22,731 nucleotides of DNA from contig JAITBW010000015.1 in assembly GCA_031283385.1 (NCBI GenBank), positions 1 through 22,731 of the forward strand, read 5' to 3'. Positions within the stretch are counted from its first letter, which is position 1, and each line of letters opens with the position of its first letter. Shown here one piece after another: positions 7,147 to 13,956 of this stretch. This stretch comes from Nitrososphaerota archaeon. GTDB lineage: Archaea > Thermoproteota > Bathyarchaeia > Bathyarchaeales > Bathycorpusculaceae. The position numbers and the translations under genes were made by a program. The notes beneath the pieces were generated by a model that was not told where the DNA came from, made no database searches, and was given only the letters and a program-made list of their open reading frames with translations.

Positions 7147-8400
7147 TTACTCTGTTATGTCTTCGACGCTTTCGTCGATTTGCTCGTCGCTTACTGCTTC
7201 GGCTGTTATTTCTGAAAGCGCCTGGTGAGGCGCGGTAGTAGGGTGGCTGCTATGTGTCAGCTCCTCAACTGTTAACGCTTCAACTGCTGGAGAGTTTAAT
7301 TGTTCCATAACTTTTTCAAGAGTTTGCTCAACTGGAGCTTGCTCTGTAACTTCGAAAACTTGAAGTGGAACATCTGCAACATCTGCAAGCGTTTGTTCTT
7401 CAACTAAGTTAATAGTTGCTTCCTCAGTTGGAAGATCCATAACTACATTTTCAATTGGAGAGTCACCAACAATATCCATTGCCAAATCCATAACTGGAGC
7501 CTCAACTGCTGCTAAATCAGCATTTAGAAAGACTGGCTCTTTTGCTGTAACTTCGATTACTGACTCACTCATATCTGGAGTAAATGAATCAAACATTTCA
7601 ACTGCAGCTTCCTCAACTGGAGCTTCCTCAACAATAGCTGACTCCAAAACTGCAGCTTCCTCAACTGCAACATCAACTGCAGCTTCCTCAACAATAGCTG
7701 ACTCCAAAACTGCAGCTTCCTCAACTGCAACATCAACTGCAGCTTCCTCAACTGCAACATCAACTGCAGCTTCCTCAACTGCAACATCAACTGCAGCTTC
7801 CTCAACAATAGCTGACTCCAAAACTGGAGCAGTTTCAACTGTGTCGGATGTAGCTGCATATGGTGTTGTTTCTAATGGGTTAGATTCAACTGGAGTGTCT
7901 ATTGGCATGGAAATTTCAACAGGTGCTGTTGTCTCTGTTGAGATTGGTGCTTCAATTACTGGTTCAGCAACTGGTAAATCTGGTGTTATGGGGGCTTGAA
8001 TTGTTTGTACTGGCCCGCATAGTTGGAGAGTTGCTTGTGTTATTGTTTCTAATTCTGCTTTTGCTGTATCTATTCCTATTGTGAAAAGTAAAATGTCACG
8101 TTGATATGTTTCATTTCCAATTTCGCCTATGACGTATTGGATTTCATAATTTGCAAGAAGTGTTTCTAAGAGTTTAATTTGACTTGTTAATTCGTCAGTT
8201 TTAAGCTGCATTTTTGCTACAAGATCTTTTTGTTGTCTTTCAATTTCTGCAATCGCGGCAGTTATATCTTTATTGAAAGTGTCTCTTGTTAATTGTGAGA
8301 TTTTGCCTGTAATAAACAGGTTATCTACAGCTTGCTCTTTTTTCTTTGCTAAATCATATTCTTCGTTTAATCGTTTAAATGAATTTTTCCATGATATCAT
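7147..8400 (-). CDS. CdvA-like coiled-coil protein with repetitive acidic C-terminal region
   Basis: Residues 1-130 (MISWKNSFKRLNEEYDLAKK onward) form a long amphipathic helical region that resembles, from memory, the CdvA-like coiled-coil proteins of Thaumarchaeota and Bathyarchaeia. CdvA recruits ESCRT-III-type proteins in archaeal cell division. The N-terminal PRC-barrel of classical CdvA is absent. Residues about 140-417 are low-complexity, rich in Ala, Val, Glu and Pro and strongly acidic, so probably disordered. They contain a 9/11-residue repeat array at about 192-260. I chose the ATG at 8400 rather than the upstream in-frame codon at 8445, because the conserved domain begins there and GGTG precedes it. 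A cytoplasmic or membrane-associated scaffold role is inferred. No CdvB or CdvC gene is nearby. Confidence 0.7.
   Translation of the reverse strand: MISWKNSFKRLNEEYDLAKKKEQAVDNLFITGKISQLTRDTFNKDITAAIAEIERQQKDLVAKMQLKTDELTSQIKLLETLLANYEIQYVIGEIGNETYQRDILLFTIGIDTAKAELETITQATLQLCGPVQTIQAPITPDLPVAEPVIEAPISTETTAPVEISMPIDTPVESNPLETTPYAATSDTVETAPVLESAIVEEAAVDVAVEEAAVDVAVEEAAVDVAVEEAAVLESAIVEEAAVDVAVEEAAVLESAIVEEAPVEEAAVEMFDSFTPDMSESVIEVTAKEPVFLNADLAAVEAPVMDLAMDIVGDSPIENVVMDLPTEEATINLVEEQTLADVADVPLQVFEVTEQAPVEQTLEKVMEQLNSPAVEALTVEELTHSSHPTTAPHQALSEITAEAVSDEQIDESVEDITE
7621..7827 (-). repeat. In-frame tandem repeat array inside the CdvA-like gene
   Basis: Two modules alternate: a 33-bp unit B (peptide VLESAIVEEAA) and a 27-bp unit A (peptide VDVAVEEAA). 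Read left to right the order is B (7621-7653), A (7654-7680), B (7681-7713), A (7714-7740), A (7741-7767), A (7768-7794), B (7795-7827). The 60-bp blocks 7621-7680 and 7681-7740 are identical base for base, as are the three A units at 7714-7794. Absence of synonymous change indicates recent expansion by slippage or unequal recombination. Confidence 0.95.
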
Positions 8401-8770
8401 GCTTAGGCACCAATTAGGCTTGTATCGTAGGACAGGCAATAACAATTACGTATATGCACATATATACGTAAATAATAAGTTGTGTTACCAAAACAAAAAA
8501 AATGAAAAAATCATGTATATAAACAAACATTAAAAAAGCCATATTATAACTAAACATTGAAACTTTTTCCAACAAACAACAAAAAAAGACAAAAACAGAC
8601 ATAAGACAAACCAAACATTTCACACCTCAACAACAAATCAGCAAACAAAAAATACACACAACAAACACCCAAAAACCATAAAACAACACTCAAACATCAA
8701 ATTTTACCATTACAGAAACGAAAGCCTAAAAAACCACCACACAATTCCTATGAGCCTCAACATAAACAAC
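8401..8770. other. 370-bp intergenic region, G-depleted on the plus strand
   Basis: It separates the divergent CdvA-like gene and tRNA gene. From about 8560 to 8760 the plus strand is almost without G (I count 4 G in 8581-8700). It is AT-rich with repeated ATATAC/GTATAT words near 8445-8475, where the CdvA-like promoter should lie. Minus-strand frames through here are Phe/Val/Ile-rich with no homology I recognise, so I call no gene. Confidence 0.5.
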
Positions 8771-8848
8771 GGGTCCTTAGCTCAGTCAGGCTAGAGCACC
8801 GGACTTTTAATCCGGGGGTCGCGGGTTCAATTCCCGTAGGACCCGCCA
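8771..8848 (+). tRNA. tRNA-Lys (anticodon UUU) with encoded CCA
   Basis: The complete cloverleaf is visible. The acceptor arms are GGGTCCT (8771-8777) and AGGACCC (8838-8844). The D-arm contains AGCTCAGTCAGGCTAGAGC. The anticodon stem CCGGA/TCCGG closes the loop CTTTTAA, which reads anticodon TTT. The T-arm is GCGGG-TTCAATT-CCCGT with one G-U pair. G8845 is the discriminator and CCA is encoded at 8846-8848. No intron is present. It would decode AAA and AAG lysine codons, which are abundant in this AT-rich genome. Confidence 0.97.
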
Positions 8849-8864
8849 ATCTTGGCAAACTTGT

Positions 8865-8881
8865 ACTGGTTTTTTCCCAGT
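8865..8881. terminator. Shared hairpin between tRNA-Lys and Kelch gene 2
   Basis: ACTGG (8865-8869) pairs with CCAGT (8877-8881) around the loop TTTTTTC. On the plus strand the six-T run at 8870-8875 lies 22 nt after the tRNA CCA and fits archaeal T-tract termination. On the minus strand the same hairpin lies 10 nt beyond the stop codon of the second Kelch gene. It probably separates the two convergent units. Confidence 0.5.
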
Positions 8882-8890
8882 TTCTATCTT

Positions 8891-10192
8891 TTACGTAAAC
8901 TTTCTTTTTTTCAAATAGAAAAATAACCCTGTAGTAACAAGACTAACTGTTAAAACTATTGCAACTACTACAATAAGGGCGTTTAAAGAGGGAGGTTGGT
9001 TAGATGGCGGGTCATTAGCTAAGTAACCTATTGGGATATATTGCGCATTAAAATCGTCCAAAGAGTAACTGTGTAACATGTAAAAAATGTCATCAACAAC
9101 AACTAACTTTCCGTTGCTCGGACTACTAGGTACAACGCCTGTTGGCATTGCTTTTGCGGTTGACCAAACATTATTTTCAGGATCATAAACCCAAACAAAC
9201 GGCTGCATATTCTGGTCATTTTGTTCATATCCAAAAGCATACAGTTTTTTAGGCGCATAAACTCCAGATGTTACCTCACTATATACGTAACTAGCAATAT
9301 AAGTCTCAGGACTTGTTTTTCCTTCACTCCACTTATCTAACTTGGTGTCATAAATGTTAATGTTCAACTTTACACTTTCCATATAATAGCTGTATGTTGT
9401 TTGACACACTATTATTTTATCATCTACCACTGTAGATGTAAAAGTACTATATGGAGAAGTTTGCAAATTGTGTGAAAAAGGAGTATCGTGTAAAAAAGGC
9501 GTAGCTTTTTTTGTCCAAGAGTCTATAACTGAATCATACATAAACATCTCCCATAACTCATTTTCACCATTTTTGACTATAGCAAAAAGGTTGTCATCAA
9601 TTACTATAGCTGTCATATCGCTCATAATAACAGGTAAAGCAGTTTTACTGCTCCAACTGTCATCAAATGGATTATACACGTACATCTGCCGCCCCCAGCG
9701 CTCTATAACGAAAAGTTGGTCATTTATCACATAAGCTGTAGAAGAGGGCTCAAATGGTAAGGATGCTTTTTTACTCCATTTATTAGTAACTGGATCGTAA
9801 ACCTCAACTGCGTCTGTTTTGCTAGTTATACCCCGTCCTGAGATAGAAAATACGCCACCCATACAGTAAATTTTTCCTTGATACACAACAACACTCACCT
9901 CCGTTCTTGGTGTGGGCATAGGTGCCAAAGTAGTCCACTTGTCCGTCTTAGGATCATACCGCTCAGTCGTACCTACATAAGAGCCTCCGTAGCCATGAGA
10001 GCCGTAGCCACCAATAGCATAAATTTTTCCATCAAAAATAACAGTCACAAATTTTTCTCGTGGATATTTCAGGGGCGTTTTTATATTCCAAGAATCCTCA
10101 ACTAACTCAGAGGCGAAAACATGACTAAACACTGCTACAAATGTTCCGCTTATTAAAAAGAAAAGCAACAACAAGGAAACAAGTTTATTCAT
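8891..10192 (-). CDS. Secreted, membrane-anchored Kelch-repeat protein (paralogue 2)
   Basis: From the ATG at 10192 this is a 433-residue protein. It has a signal peptide (MNKLVSLLLLFFLISGTFVA, cleavage near VFAS) and then the family's opening motif SWNIKTPL. Kelch blades include IYAIGGYG, TERYDPKTDKWTTLAPMPTPRTE and IYCMGG. The conserved SGVYAPKKLYAFG segment precedes a final blade and QYIPIGY. A C-terminal TM helix and the tail LKKRKFT close it. It is the longest of the four paralogues because of extra sequence in the middle blades. The upstream GTG at 10201 is also in frame and lies at the leaderless distance from the TATA box. I prefer 10192 because all four signal peptides then align. 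The gene is convergent with tRNA-Lys and has its own promoter. Confidence 0.88.
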   Translation of the reverse strand: MNKLVSLLLLFFLISGTFVAVFSHVFASELVEDSWNIKTPLKYPREKFVTVIFDGKIYAIGGYGSHGYGGSYVGTTERYDPKTDKWTTLAPMPTPRTEVSVVVYQGKIYCMGGVFSISGRGITSKTDAVEVYDPVTNKWSKKASLPFEPSSTAYVINDQLFVIERWGRQMYVYNPFDDSWSSKTALPVIMSDMTAIVIDDNLFAIVKNGENELWEMFMYDSVIDSWTKKATPFLHDTPFSHNLQTSPYSTFTSTVVDDKIIVCQTTYSYYMESVKLNINIYDTKLDKWSEGKTSPETYIASYVYSEVTSGVYAPKKLYAFGYEQNDQNMQPFVWVYDPENNVWSTAKAMPTGVVPSSPSNGKLVVVDDIFYMLHSYSLDDFNAQYIPIGYLANDPPSNQPPSLNALIVVVAIVLTVSLVTTGLFFYLKKRKFT

Positions 10193-10201
10193 GTTTAACA
10201 C

Positions 10202-10525
10202 TACTGGGTATTTGTGGTTTTTCCTATAAAACAGTTTTTGTTAATCTTGGTTGTGAGGCAAAAAACTGGTTTAAGCTGTTTTCTTGATTTAGCATTTGAG
10301 CACACATTTATGCACTAATATGTTTTGTTTTCAGAGGCATAAGAGATACTACTTAAAGAAATATTATTTTGCTAATACGACTGTTATATATGGTTTTGTC
10401 TATTGTTAGTTGTTTATCTTTTACCGAAATTATTTCCGCTTTTCTGCTCATTTTTCTATTTTTCTAAGCCCGTTTTTCTCTAAAATAGAATTTTTGTAAA
10501 AAAACGGTTTTTATAGTGGATAGTG
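10202..10525. other. 324-bp intergenic region
   Basis: It holds the promoter of the second Kelch gene at its left end (10224-10237). At its right end, on the minus strand, the T-run at about 10497-10505 probably terminates the two-TM microprotein gene. The centre is AT-rich and T-rich with no ORF or structured RNA that I can support. Confidence 0.5.
10224..10237 (-). promoter_or_regulatory. BRE/TATA promoter of Kelch gene 2
   Basis: On the minus strand this reads AAACTG followed by the TATA box TTTTATAG (10224-10231). The box centre is 36 bp from the ATG at 10192 and 27 bp from the in-frame GTG at 10201. It is a weaker match to the family promoter than those of Kelch genes 1, 3 and 4, but keeps an A-rich BRE. 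Confidence 0.6.
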
Positions 10526-10717
10526 TTACGATTTTTTTTCTTCTATAAAGTAGCCGAGTAGACCAAAGAGTACAAGTGGTGGGAGCAGTACCATGCCCCA
10601 GGGGTAGGGTATGACATGGAAGAACATGTTGATGATTGCAAGGATGAAGCAGGATAGAAGTAATATGGCAAATACTGCAGGGCTAAATATTGCCTCCACT
10701 ACTTTTGTTTTGTTCAT
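10526..10717 (-). CDS. Two-TM membrane microprotein (63 aa)
   Basis: The sequence is a short N-terminus with two Lys, a first TM helix (about 9-31), a turn with Pro residues (HVIPYPWG) and a second TM helix (about 38-57), then EEKKS. Both ends should be cytoplasmic. I recognise no family; the size fits a small regulatory or accessory membrane subunit. The ATG at 10717 is preceded by AGGGAAA. A minus-strand TATA box (10752-10760) gives it its own promoter despite lying 81 bp after the flavin-reductase-like gene. Confidence 0.6.
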   Translation of the reverse strand: MNKTKVVEAIFSPAVFAILLLSCFILAIINMFFHVIPYPWGMVLLPPLVLFGLLGYFIEEKKS

Positions 10718-10751
10718 GAAAGTTTCCCTGTTACTTTTTCAAGACTTGCGC

Positions 10752-10760
10752 TATATATTA
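10752..10760 (-). promoter_or_regulatory. TATA box of the two-TM microprotein
   Basis: The minus strand reads TAATATATA. Its centre is about 39 bp before the ATG at 10717, predicting a leader of about 12 nt that just includes the AGGGAAA ribosome-binding site. Confidence 0.5.
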
Positions 10761-10798
10761 ACTTGTTCTTTAGAGGGCACTCTGGTGTAAATGTGTGT

Positions 10799-11371
10799 TT
10801 ATGTTAGGGGTGCGTGTTTAACTCCATCGCAGAATGCTTTGCCGACTATTGTACCGGGTGTACGGTAGCTTGAATCTGCAAAGTTTAAGGTGCAGAGTGC
10901 TAATTTTGTTGTGTCTAGTTTGCCGTTTGTTAGGTATTTTTGTTCGCTATAGGCGTTAACTATTTGTCCTATGAAGAGTTCGTTTTTTGGCAGGTCTATA
11001 ACGGCAACTAGGCGGCATTCCATGCATAGAGGGCATTCTTTTATCATGGGTGCCTCGGGTAAGCTGCCGTAGAATACTTGGAATAGTGGTGATTTGTCAA
11101 TGTTTTCGCCTGAGACTAGACCGCAGTAGTCAACTTTGTTGACTAAATTAGCTGTAGGAAAGTTTAAGCTAAAAATTTTCTTTTCCATTATAAATTTGTT
11201 TGAAAATCGCACTTTATTTAGGCTAAAGGATATCATTGGGGGGTCAAGGCTTACGGTTGCTATGGAGCTAACTGTTGTAAAATTGGGTTGATTACTAGTC
11301 ACATTTACGCCAACAATACCCAGAGGCATAGGGAACATCATACCGTTTTTGCCGAGCGCGATTTTTTCCAT
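10799..11371 (-). CDS. Flavin reductase-like FMN-binding split-barrel protein
   Basis: This 190-residue protein matches the flavin reductase-like domain family in length and pattern. It shows MFPMPLGIVGVN near the N-terminus, the SSIATVSLDPPMISFSLNK core (about 36-54), FSLNFPTANLVNKVDYCGLVSG, and late strands ending YRTPGTIVGKAF. Family members bind FMN non-covalently. In anaerobic archaea they act as flavoredoxin-like electron carriers or reductases, but the partner here is unknown. Cysteines occur at CGL and at CPLCMEC in the middle. This last cluster could bind a metal or be redox-active and is not part of the minimal family pattern. I chose the ATG at 11371 with AAAGGTG just upstream; an in-frame GTG at 11377 overlaps that site. 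Confidence 0.85.
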   Translation of the reverse strand: MEKIALGKNGMMFPMPLGIVGVNVTSNQPNFTTVSSIATVSLDPPMISFSLNKVRFSNKFIMEKKIFSLNFPTANLVNKVDYCGLVSGENIDKSPLFQVFYGSLPEAPMIKECPLCMECRLVAVIDLPKNELFIGQIVNAYSEQKYLTNGKLDTTKLALCTLNFADSSYRTPGTIVGKAFCDGVKHAPLT

Positions 11372-11406
11372 AGACACACCTTTAGATATTAGAAAGTGTA
11401 AGCGAT

Positions 11407-11414
11407 TTTATTAA
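11407..11414 (-). promoter_or_regulatory. TATA box of flavin-reductase-like gene
   Basis: The minus strand reads TTAATAAA, centred about 39 bp before the ATG at 11371. This predicts a leader of about 12 nt containing the AAAGGTG ribosome-binding site, the same layout as the neighbouring microprotein gene. Confidence 0.5.
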
Positions 11415-11525
11415 GATTCTTTTTTGCCGTTTAAAAATATCATTAAAAACAGCAATAAATAACGAGAAATAGCGTTTTAGATTTGAAGAAATGTACTGTC
11501 TATTTATGGTGTATCTGAGTTATTG

Positions 11526-11533
11526 TTTAAATA
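11526..11533 (+). promoter_or_regulatory. TATA box of coiled-coil gene
   Basis: TTTAAATA is centred 26-27 bp upstream of the ATG at 11556, and no ribosome-binding site lies between them. This strongly suggests a leaderless message. It also argues against the longer frame starting at TTG 11523, which would lie upstream of the transcription start. Confidence 0.7.
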
Positions 11534-11555
11534 TTTCTTTGTCTCAAAAGAAGTT

Positions 11556-12458
11556 ATGAGTGCCAGTTCAAAGACCGGGTCTAAGCCTAGGTCAACTACA
11601 AAAACTAAGAAAACTACAACTAAATCAGCAACAAACAAAGTTAAAAAGAGTACAACTAAAAAGAAGGCTACAGCAAAATCAAAGACTGTGAAAACAGGAA
11701 AGACGAGAACTGTTGCTAAAAGTGTAAAAGAAAAACAGGTAAAATCCACATTACAAATTAATGATGCTATAGTAGAGAAAACTCTTGCTAGTATTGAACG
11801 CTTGGGAGAACAAACTTTTGCGTTCTCACCCTTTAGTCAATACTATGATGATTGGTTACTTAATTTACGTCAAGCTGTAGCAGAGTTTGGAACGTGTTCA
11901 AACGTTAAAGTTAACGAGTCCTTTAGTGAAAAGTGTGAGCAAGTGTTATCAGATATACACGCGACGTTGACAGATATTTGTACACAGGAATCTGCGTTAG
12001 GTAAAGTTGAGAGCGAGTTACTTAAAGTAAAGCAGGATCTGGAAGAGTTAGAGTCAGATTATGCAAAGCAAAAGCAGGAGTTAAGCAGTAAGCAAAACGC
12101 GGAGATAGAGCAGTTAACGGTGCAGATAAAAACGTTTGAAAATGATATAGAAAGTCAAGGAAAAGTAAAATTTGGCTTTTTCCAGTTTAATGCTAAAAAA
12201 GTTGCGGCAAAAAAACTTGAACAAACAAAACAGAGCTTGAAGGAAGCTAAAACCCAGTTAGAAACGGCTTCGCAGAATTCTACAGCAGAGCAAAGCAAGT
12301 TACAAGATGACTATGAAACAAAAAAGCAAGAGCTTACAACTAAATCAGACGCGTTACGTAAAGAAACTGAAACTCTTGAAATTGACATATCAAAAGAAGT
12401 GCGAAAAGAAACCTGCACACGCCTAACCAACATACTTAACGAACAAATCAAACAGTAA
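11556..12458 (+). CDS. Coiled-coil protein with histone H1-like basic N-terminal tail (300 aa)
   Basis: Residues 1-60 are almost entirely Lys, Thr, Ser, Ala and Arg (for example KKSTTKKKATAKSKTVKTGK), like the tails of histone H1 or archaeal DNA-binding tails. Residues about 65-110 form a small, probably globular helical segment (QTFAFSPFSQYYDDWLLNLR). Residues 120-295 are long coiled coil rich in Lys, Gln and Glu, broken around 203-212 by GFFQFNAKK. There is no ATPase site or zinc hook, so it is not SMC or Rad50. A chromosome-organising or nucleoid-scaffold role is an inference from tail plus coil. It is divergent from the flavin-reductase-like gene and convergent with Kelch gene 3. Confidence 0.75.
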   Translation: MSASSKTGSKPRSTTKTKKTTTKSATNKVKKSTTKKKATAKSKTVKTGKTRTVAKSVKEKQVKSTLQINDAIVEKTLASIERLGEQTFAFSPFSQYYDDWLLNLRQAVAEFGTCSNVKVNESFSEKCEQVLSDIHATLTDICTQESALGKVESELLKVKQDLEELESDYAKQKQELSSKQNAEIEQLTVQIKTFENDIESQGKVKFGFFQFNAKKVAAKKLEQTKQSLKEAKTQLETASQNSTAEQSKLQDDYETKKQELTTKSDALRKETETLEIDISKEVRKETCTRLTNILNEQIKQ

Positions 12459-12566
12459 ACAACTACTACTAAAGTTGGCAATTAGAGCCTAACTCTTTTT
12501 TTATCAACAATTTTTACATCTAAAAACTACCTGTTGAATGTAAAGAAAAAAATAATTTTTTTCTAT

Positions 12567-13670
12567 TTACACTTTTTTTCTCTTGTAAATAGTTAGAGCA
12601 ACAATAATGCCAACAATTAGAACAGCTAACAGTATTATAGCGATATAGATTAAAGAATAAGGGGATGTGCTATCATAACCAATTGGCACATATTGTTCAT
12701 TAGTAGAGAGTACATCAAGAAGGGTATCTGCTTCGTAATTACGTCCGCCTATTACGTATATGACATCATCAATTACGGCTGCTCCAAAAGAGTCGCGGTT
12801 TGAGGGCATAGGTGTGGTTGTTGTCCAAGTGTCTGTTGTAGGTTCGTAGATTAGGTTGTTTGTTGTTGCTGAGAGTATGTAGATTTTTTGTGGTGCATAA
12901 GTGCCTGTTGTTGCGGCAGCGACTGATGTGCTAGTTTCATGTGTGGTGTCTGTTTGTCCTTCGTTCCATGTGTTAGTTTCTATGTCGTATGTTACTGTTT
13001 TTGCTGCGTATTTTATTTCTTTGGATTCTGCGTCTGAGGGGACGATGAAGTTGCCGGTTTTGATTATTTTGTTGTTTACGACTGTTGCGGCGGATGCGAA
13101 TAGCCAGAGTGTGTCGGGTTTGCGGTCCCATGTGTCTGTGTTTGGGTCATACATGAAGAGTGAGTTGGCGTTTAGGACAAATATTTTGTCGTCTATATTG
13201 TGTCCTGTTAGTCCGCTTCCCTTGAAGGGCATGGCTGCTTTAGTGCTCCAGGTATTTGTGGTTATGTCATAGACTTCGGTTATGTCACATCGGGGTTTCA
13301 TGTCGTCTGTGAGATGGGGTGTGCCTCCCATGCAGTAGATTTTACTTTGATAAGCGGCTATAGCAAAACCTGTTCTTGGTGTAGGCATAGGTTCCAAGGT
13401 AACCCATGTGTCAGTTTTAGGGTCATAGCACTCATTTGTGCCGACTGCGAAACTGTTATGGAACATGTCTTCTGCTGTGGCGCCGCCTATGGCGTAGATT
13501 TTTCCGTCTGCAGCAACAACGCCTAATCCAAAGCGGGCTTGGTTCATAGGGGTTTTTGTTGTCCAGGAATCTGCTGTTAGCTCGGGAGAGGCGGATATGG
13601 GATTTGCTATTGTTGTAAATAGGCTAAGTGTTAAGAAGGAAAGTAATAGTATGGGGAGGAAATTGCGCAT
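12567..13670 (-). CDS. Secreted, membrane-anchored Kelch-repeat protein (paralogue 3)
   Basis: This 367-residue protein starts at the ATG at 13670 (MRNFLPILLLSFL), which aligns with the other three signal peptides. A TTG at 13676 is in frame but less likely. Cleavage is predicted near PISAS. Blades include SWTTKTPMNQARFGLGVVAADGKIYAIGG, ECYDPKTDTWVTLEPMPTPRTG, IYCMGG, SLFMYDPNTDTWDRK, TGTYAPQKIYILS and IYVIGG. The end is EQYVPIGYDST, a TM helix and YKRKKV. Repeated TDTW phrases make the blade register very clear. Propeller domains of this sort usually bind ligands at one face; no enzymatic signature is seen. The promoter is at 13702-13715. Confidence 0.9.
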   Translation of the reverse strand: MRNFLPILLLSFLTLSLFTTIANPISASPELTADSWTTKTPMNQARFGLGVVAADGKIYAIGGATAEDMFHNSFAVGTNECYDPKTDTWVTLEPMPTPRTGFAIAAYQSKIYCMGGTPHLTDDMKPRCDITEVYDITTNTWSTKAAMPFKGSGLTGHNIDDKIFVLNANSLFMYDPNTDTWDRKPDTLWLFASAATVVNNKIIKTGNFIVPSDAESKEIKYAAKTVTYDIETNTWNEGQTDTTHETSTSVAAATTGTYAPQKIYILSATTNNLIYEPTTDTWTTTTPMPSNRDSFGAAVIDDVIYVIGGRNYEADTLLDVLSTNEQYVPIGYDSTSPYSLIYIAIILLAVLIVGIIVALTIYKRKKV

Positions 13671-13701
13671 ATTCAACTACCAACTGTTTTTTTGTTTTTT
13701 T

Positions 13702-13715
13702 TATTTAAAGGTTTT
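13702..13715 (-). promoter_or_regulatory. BRE/TATA promoter of Kelch gene 3
   Basis: The minus strand reads AAAACC followed by TTTAAATA (TATA at 13702-13709). The 18 bases 13698-13715 are identical to 733-750 upstream of Kelch gene 1. The upstream word TTTACAAAAC is also shared with the promoter of Kelch gene 4. Confidence 0.75.
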
Positions 13716-13956
13716 GTAAATTCGCTTAAAATGGCATTTGGAAGGCTAAAAGCTGTTTAATGGTTTTCGAATTTCAGGGTATACCATATAGTGGCAACGT
13801 TATGTTGGTTGTCGTCTTTTTTTATGCATGTTTTTGGTTGTTGTCTTTTTTGTTAATTTAGTGTTGTAGTTTTTATGTGTTATATTTAAGGTGACCTGGC
13901 GTTGTTTGTTGCAATATGTTTTTTAATGTTTTTTGTTTTTTGTTAGTTGGATATTT

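Noticed and set aside
7621..7827. CRISPR-like array of regular repeats
   Set aside because: Units are contiguous, in frame and without unique spacers, so this is a coding tandem repeat.
7569..7859. Minus-strand frame rich in Leu, Gln and Lys repeats
   Set aside because: It is the out-of-frame reading of the tandem repeats inside the CdvA-like gene. Its periodicity comes from the DNA repeat, not from protein selection.
8414..8623. Minus-strand hydrophobic frame upstream of the CdvA-like gene
   Set aside because: It overlaps the expected promoter region and its composition is what T/G-rich non-coding DNA gives; no ribosome-binding site.
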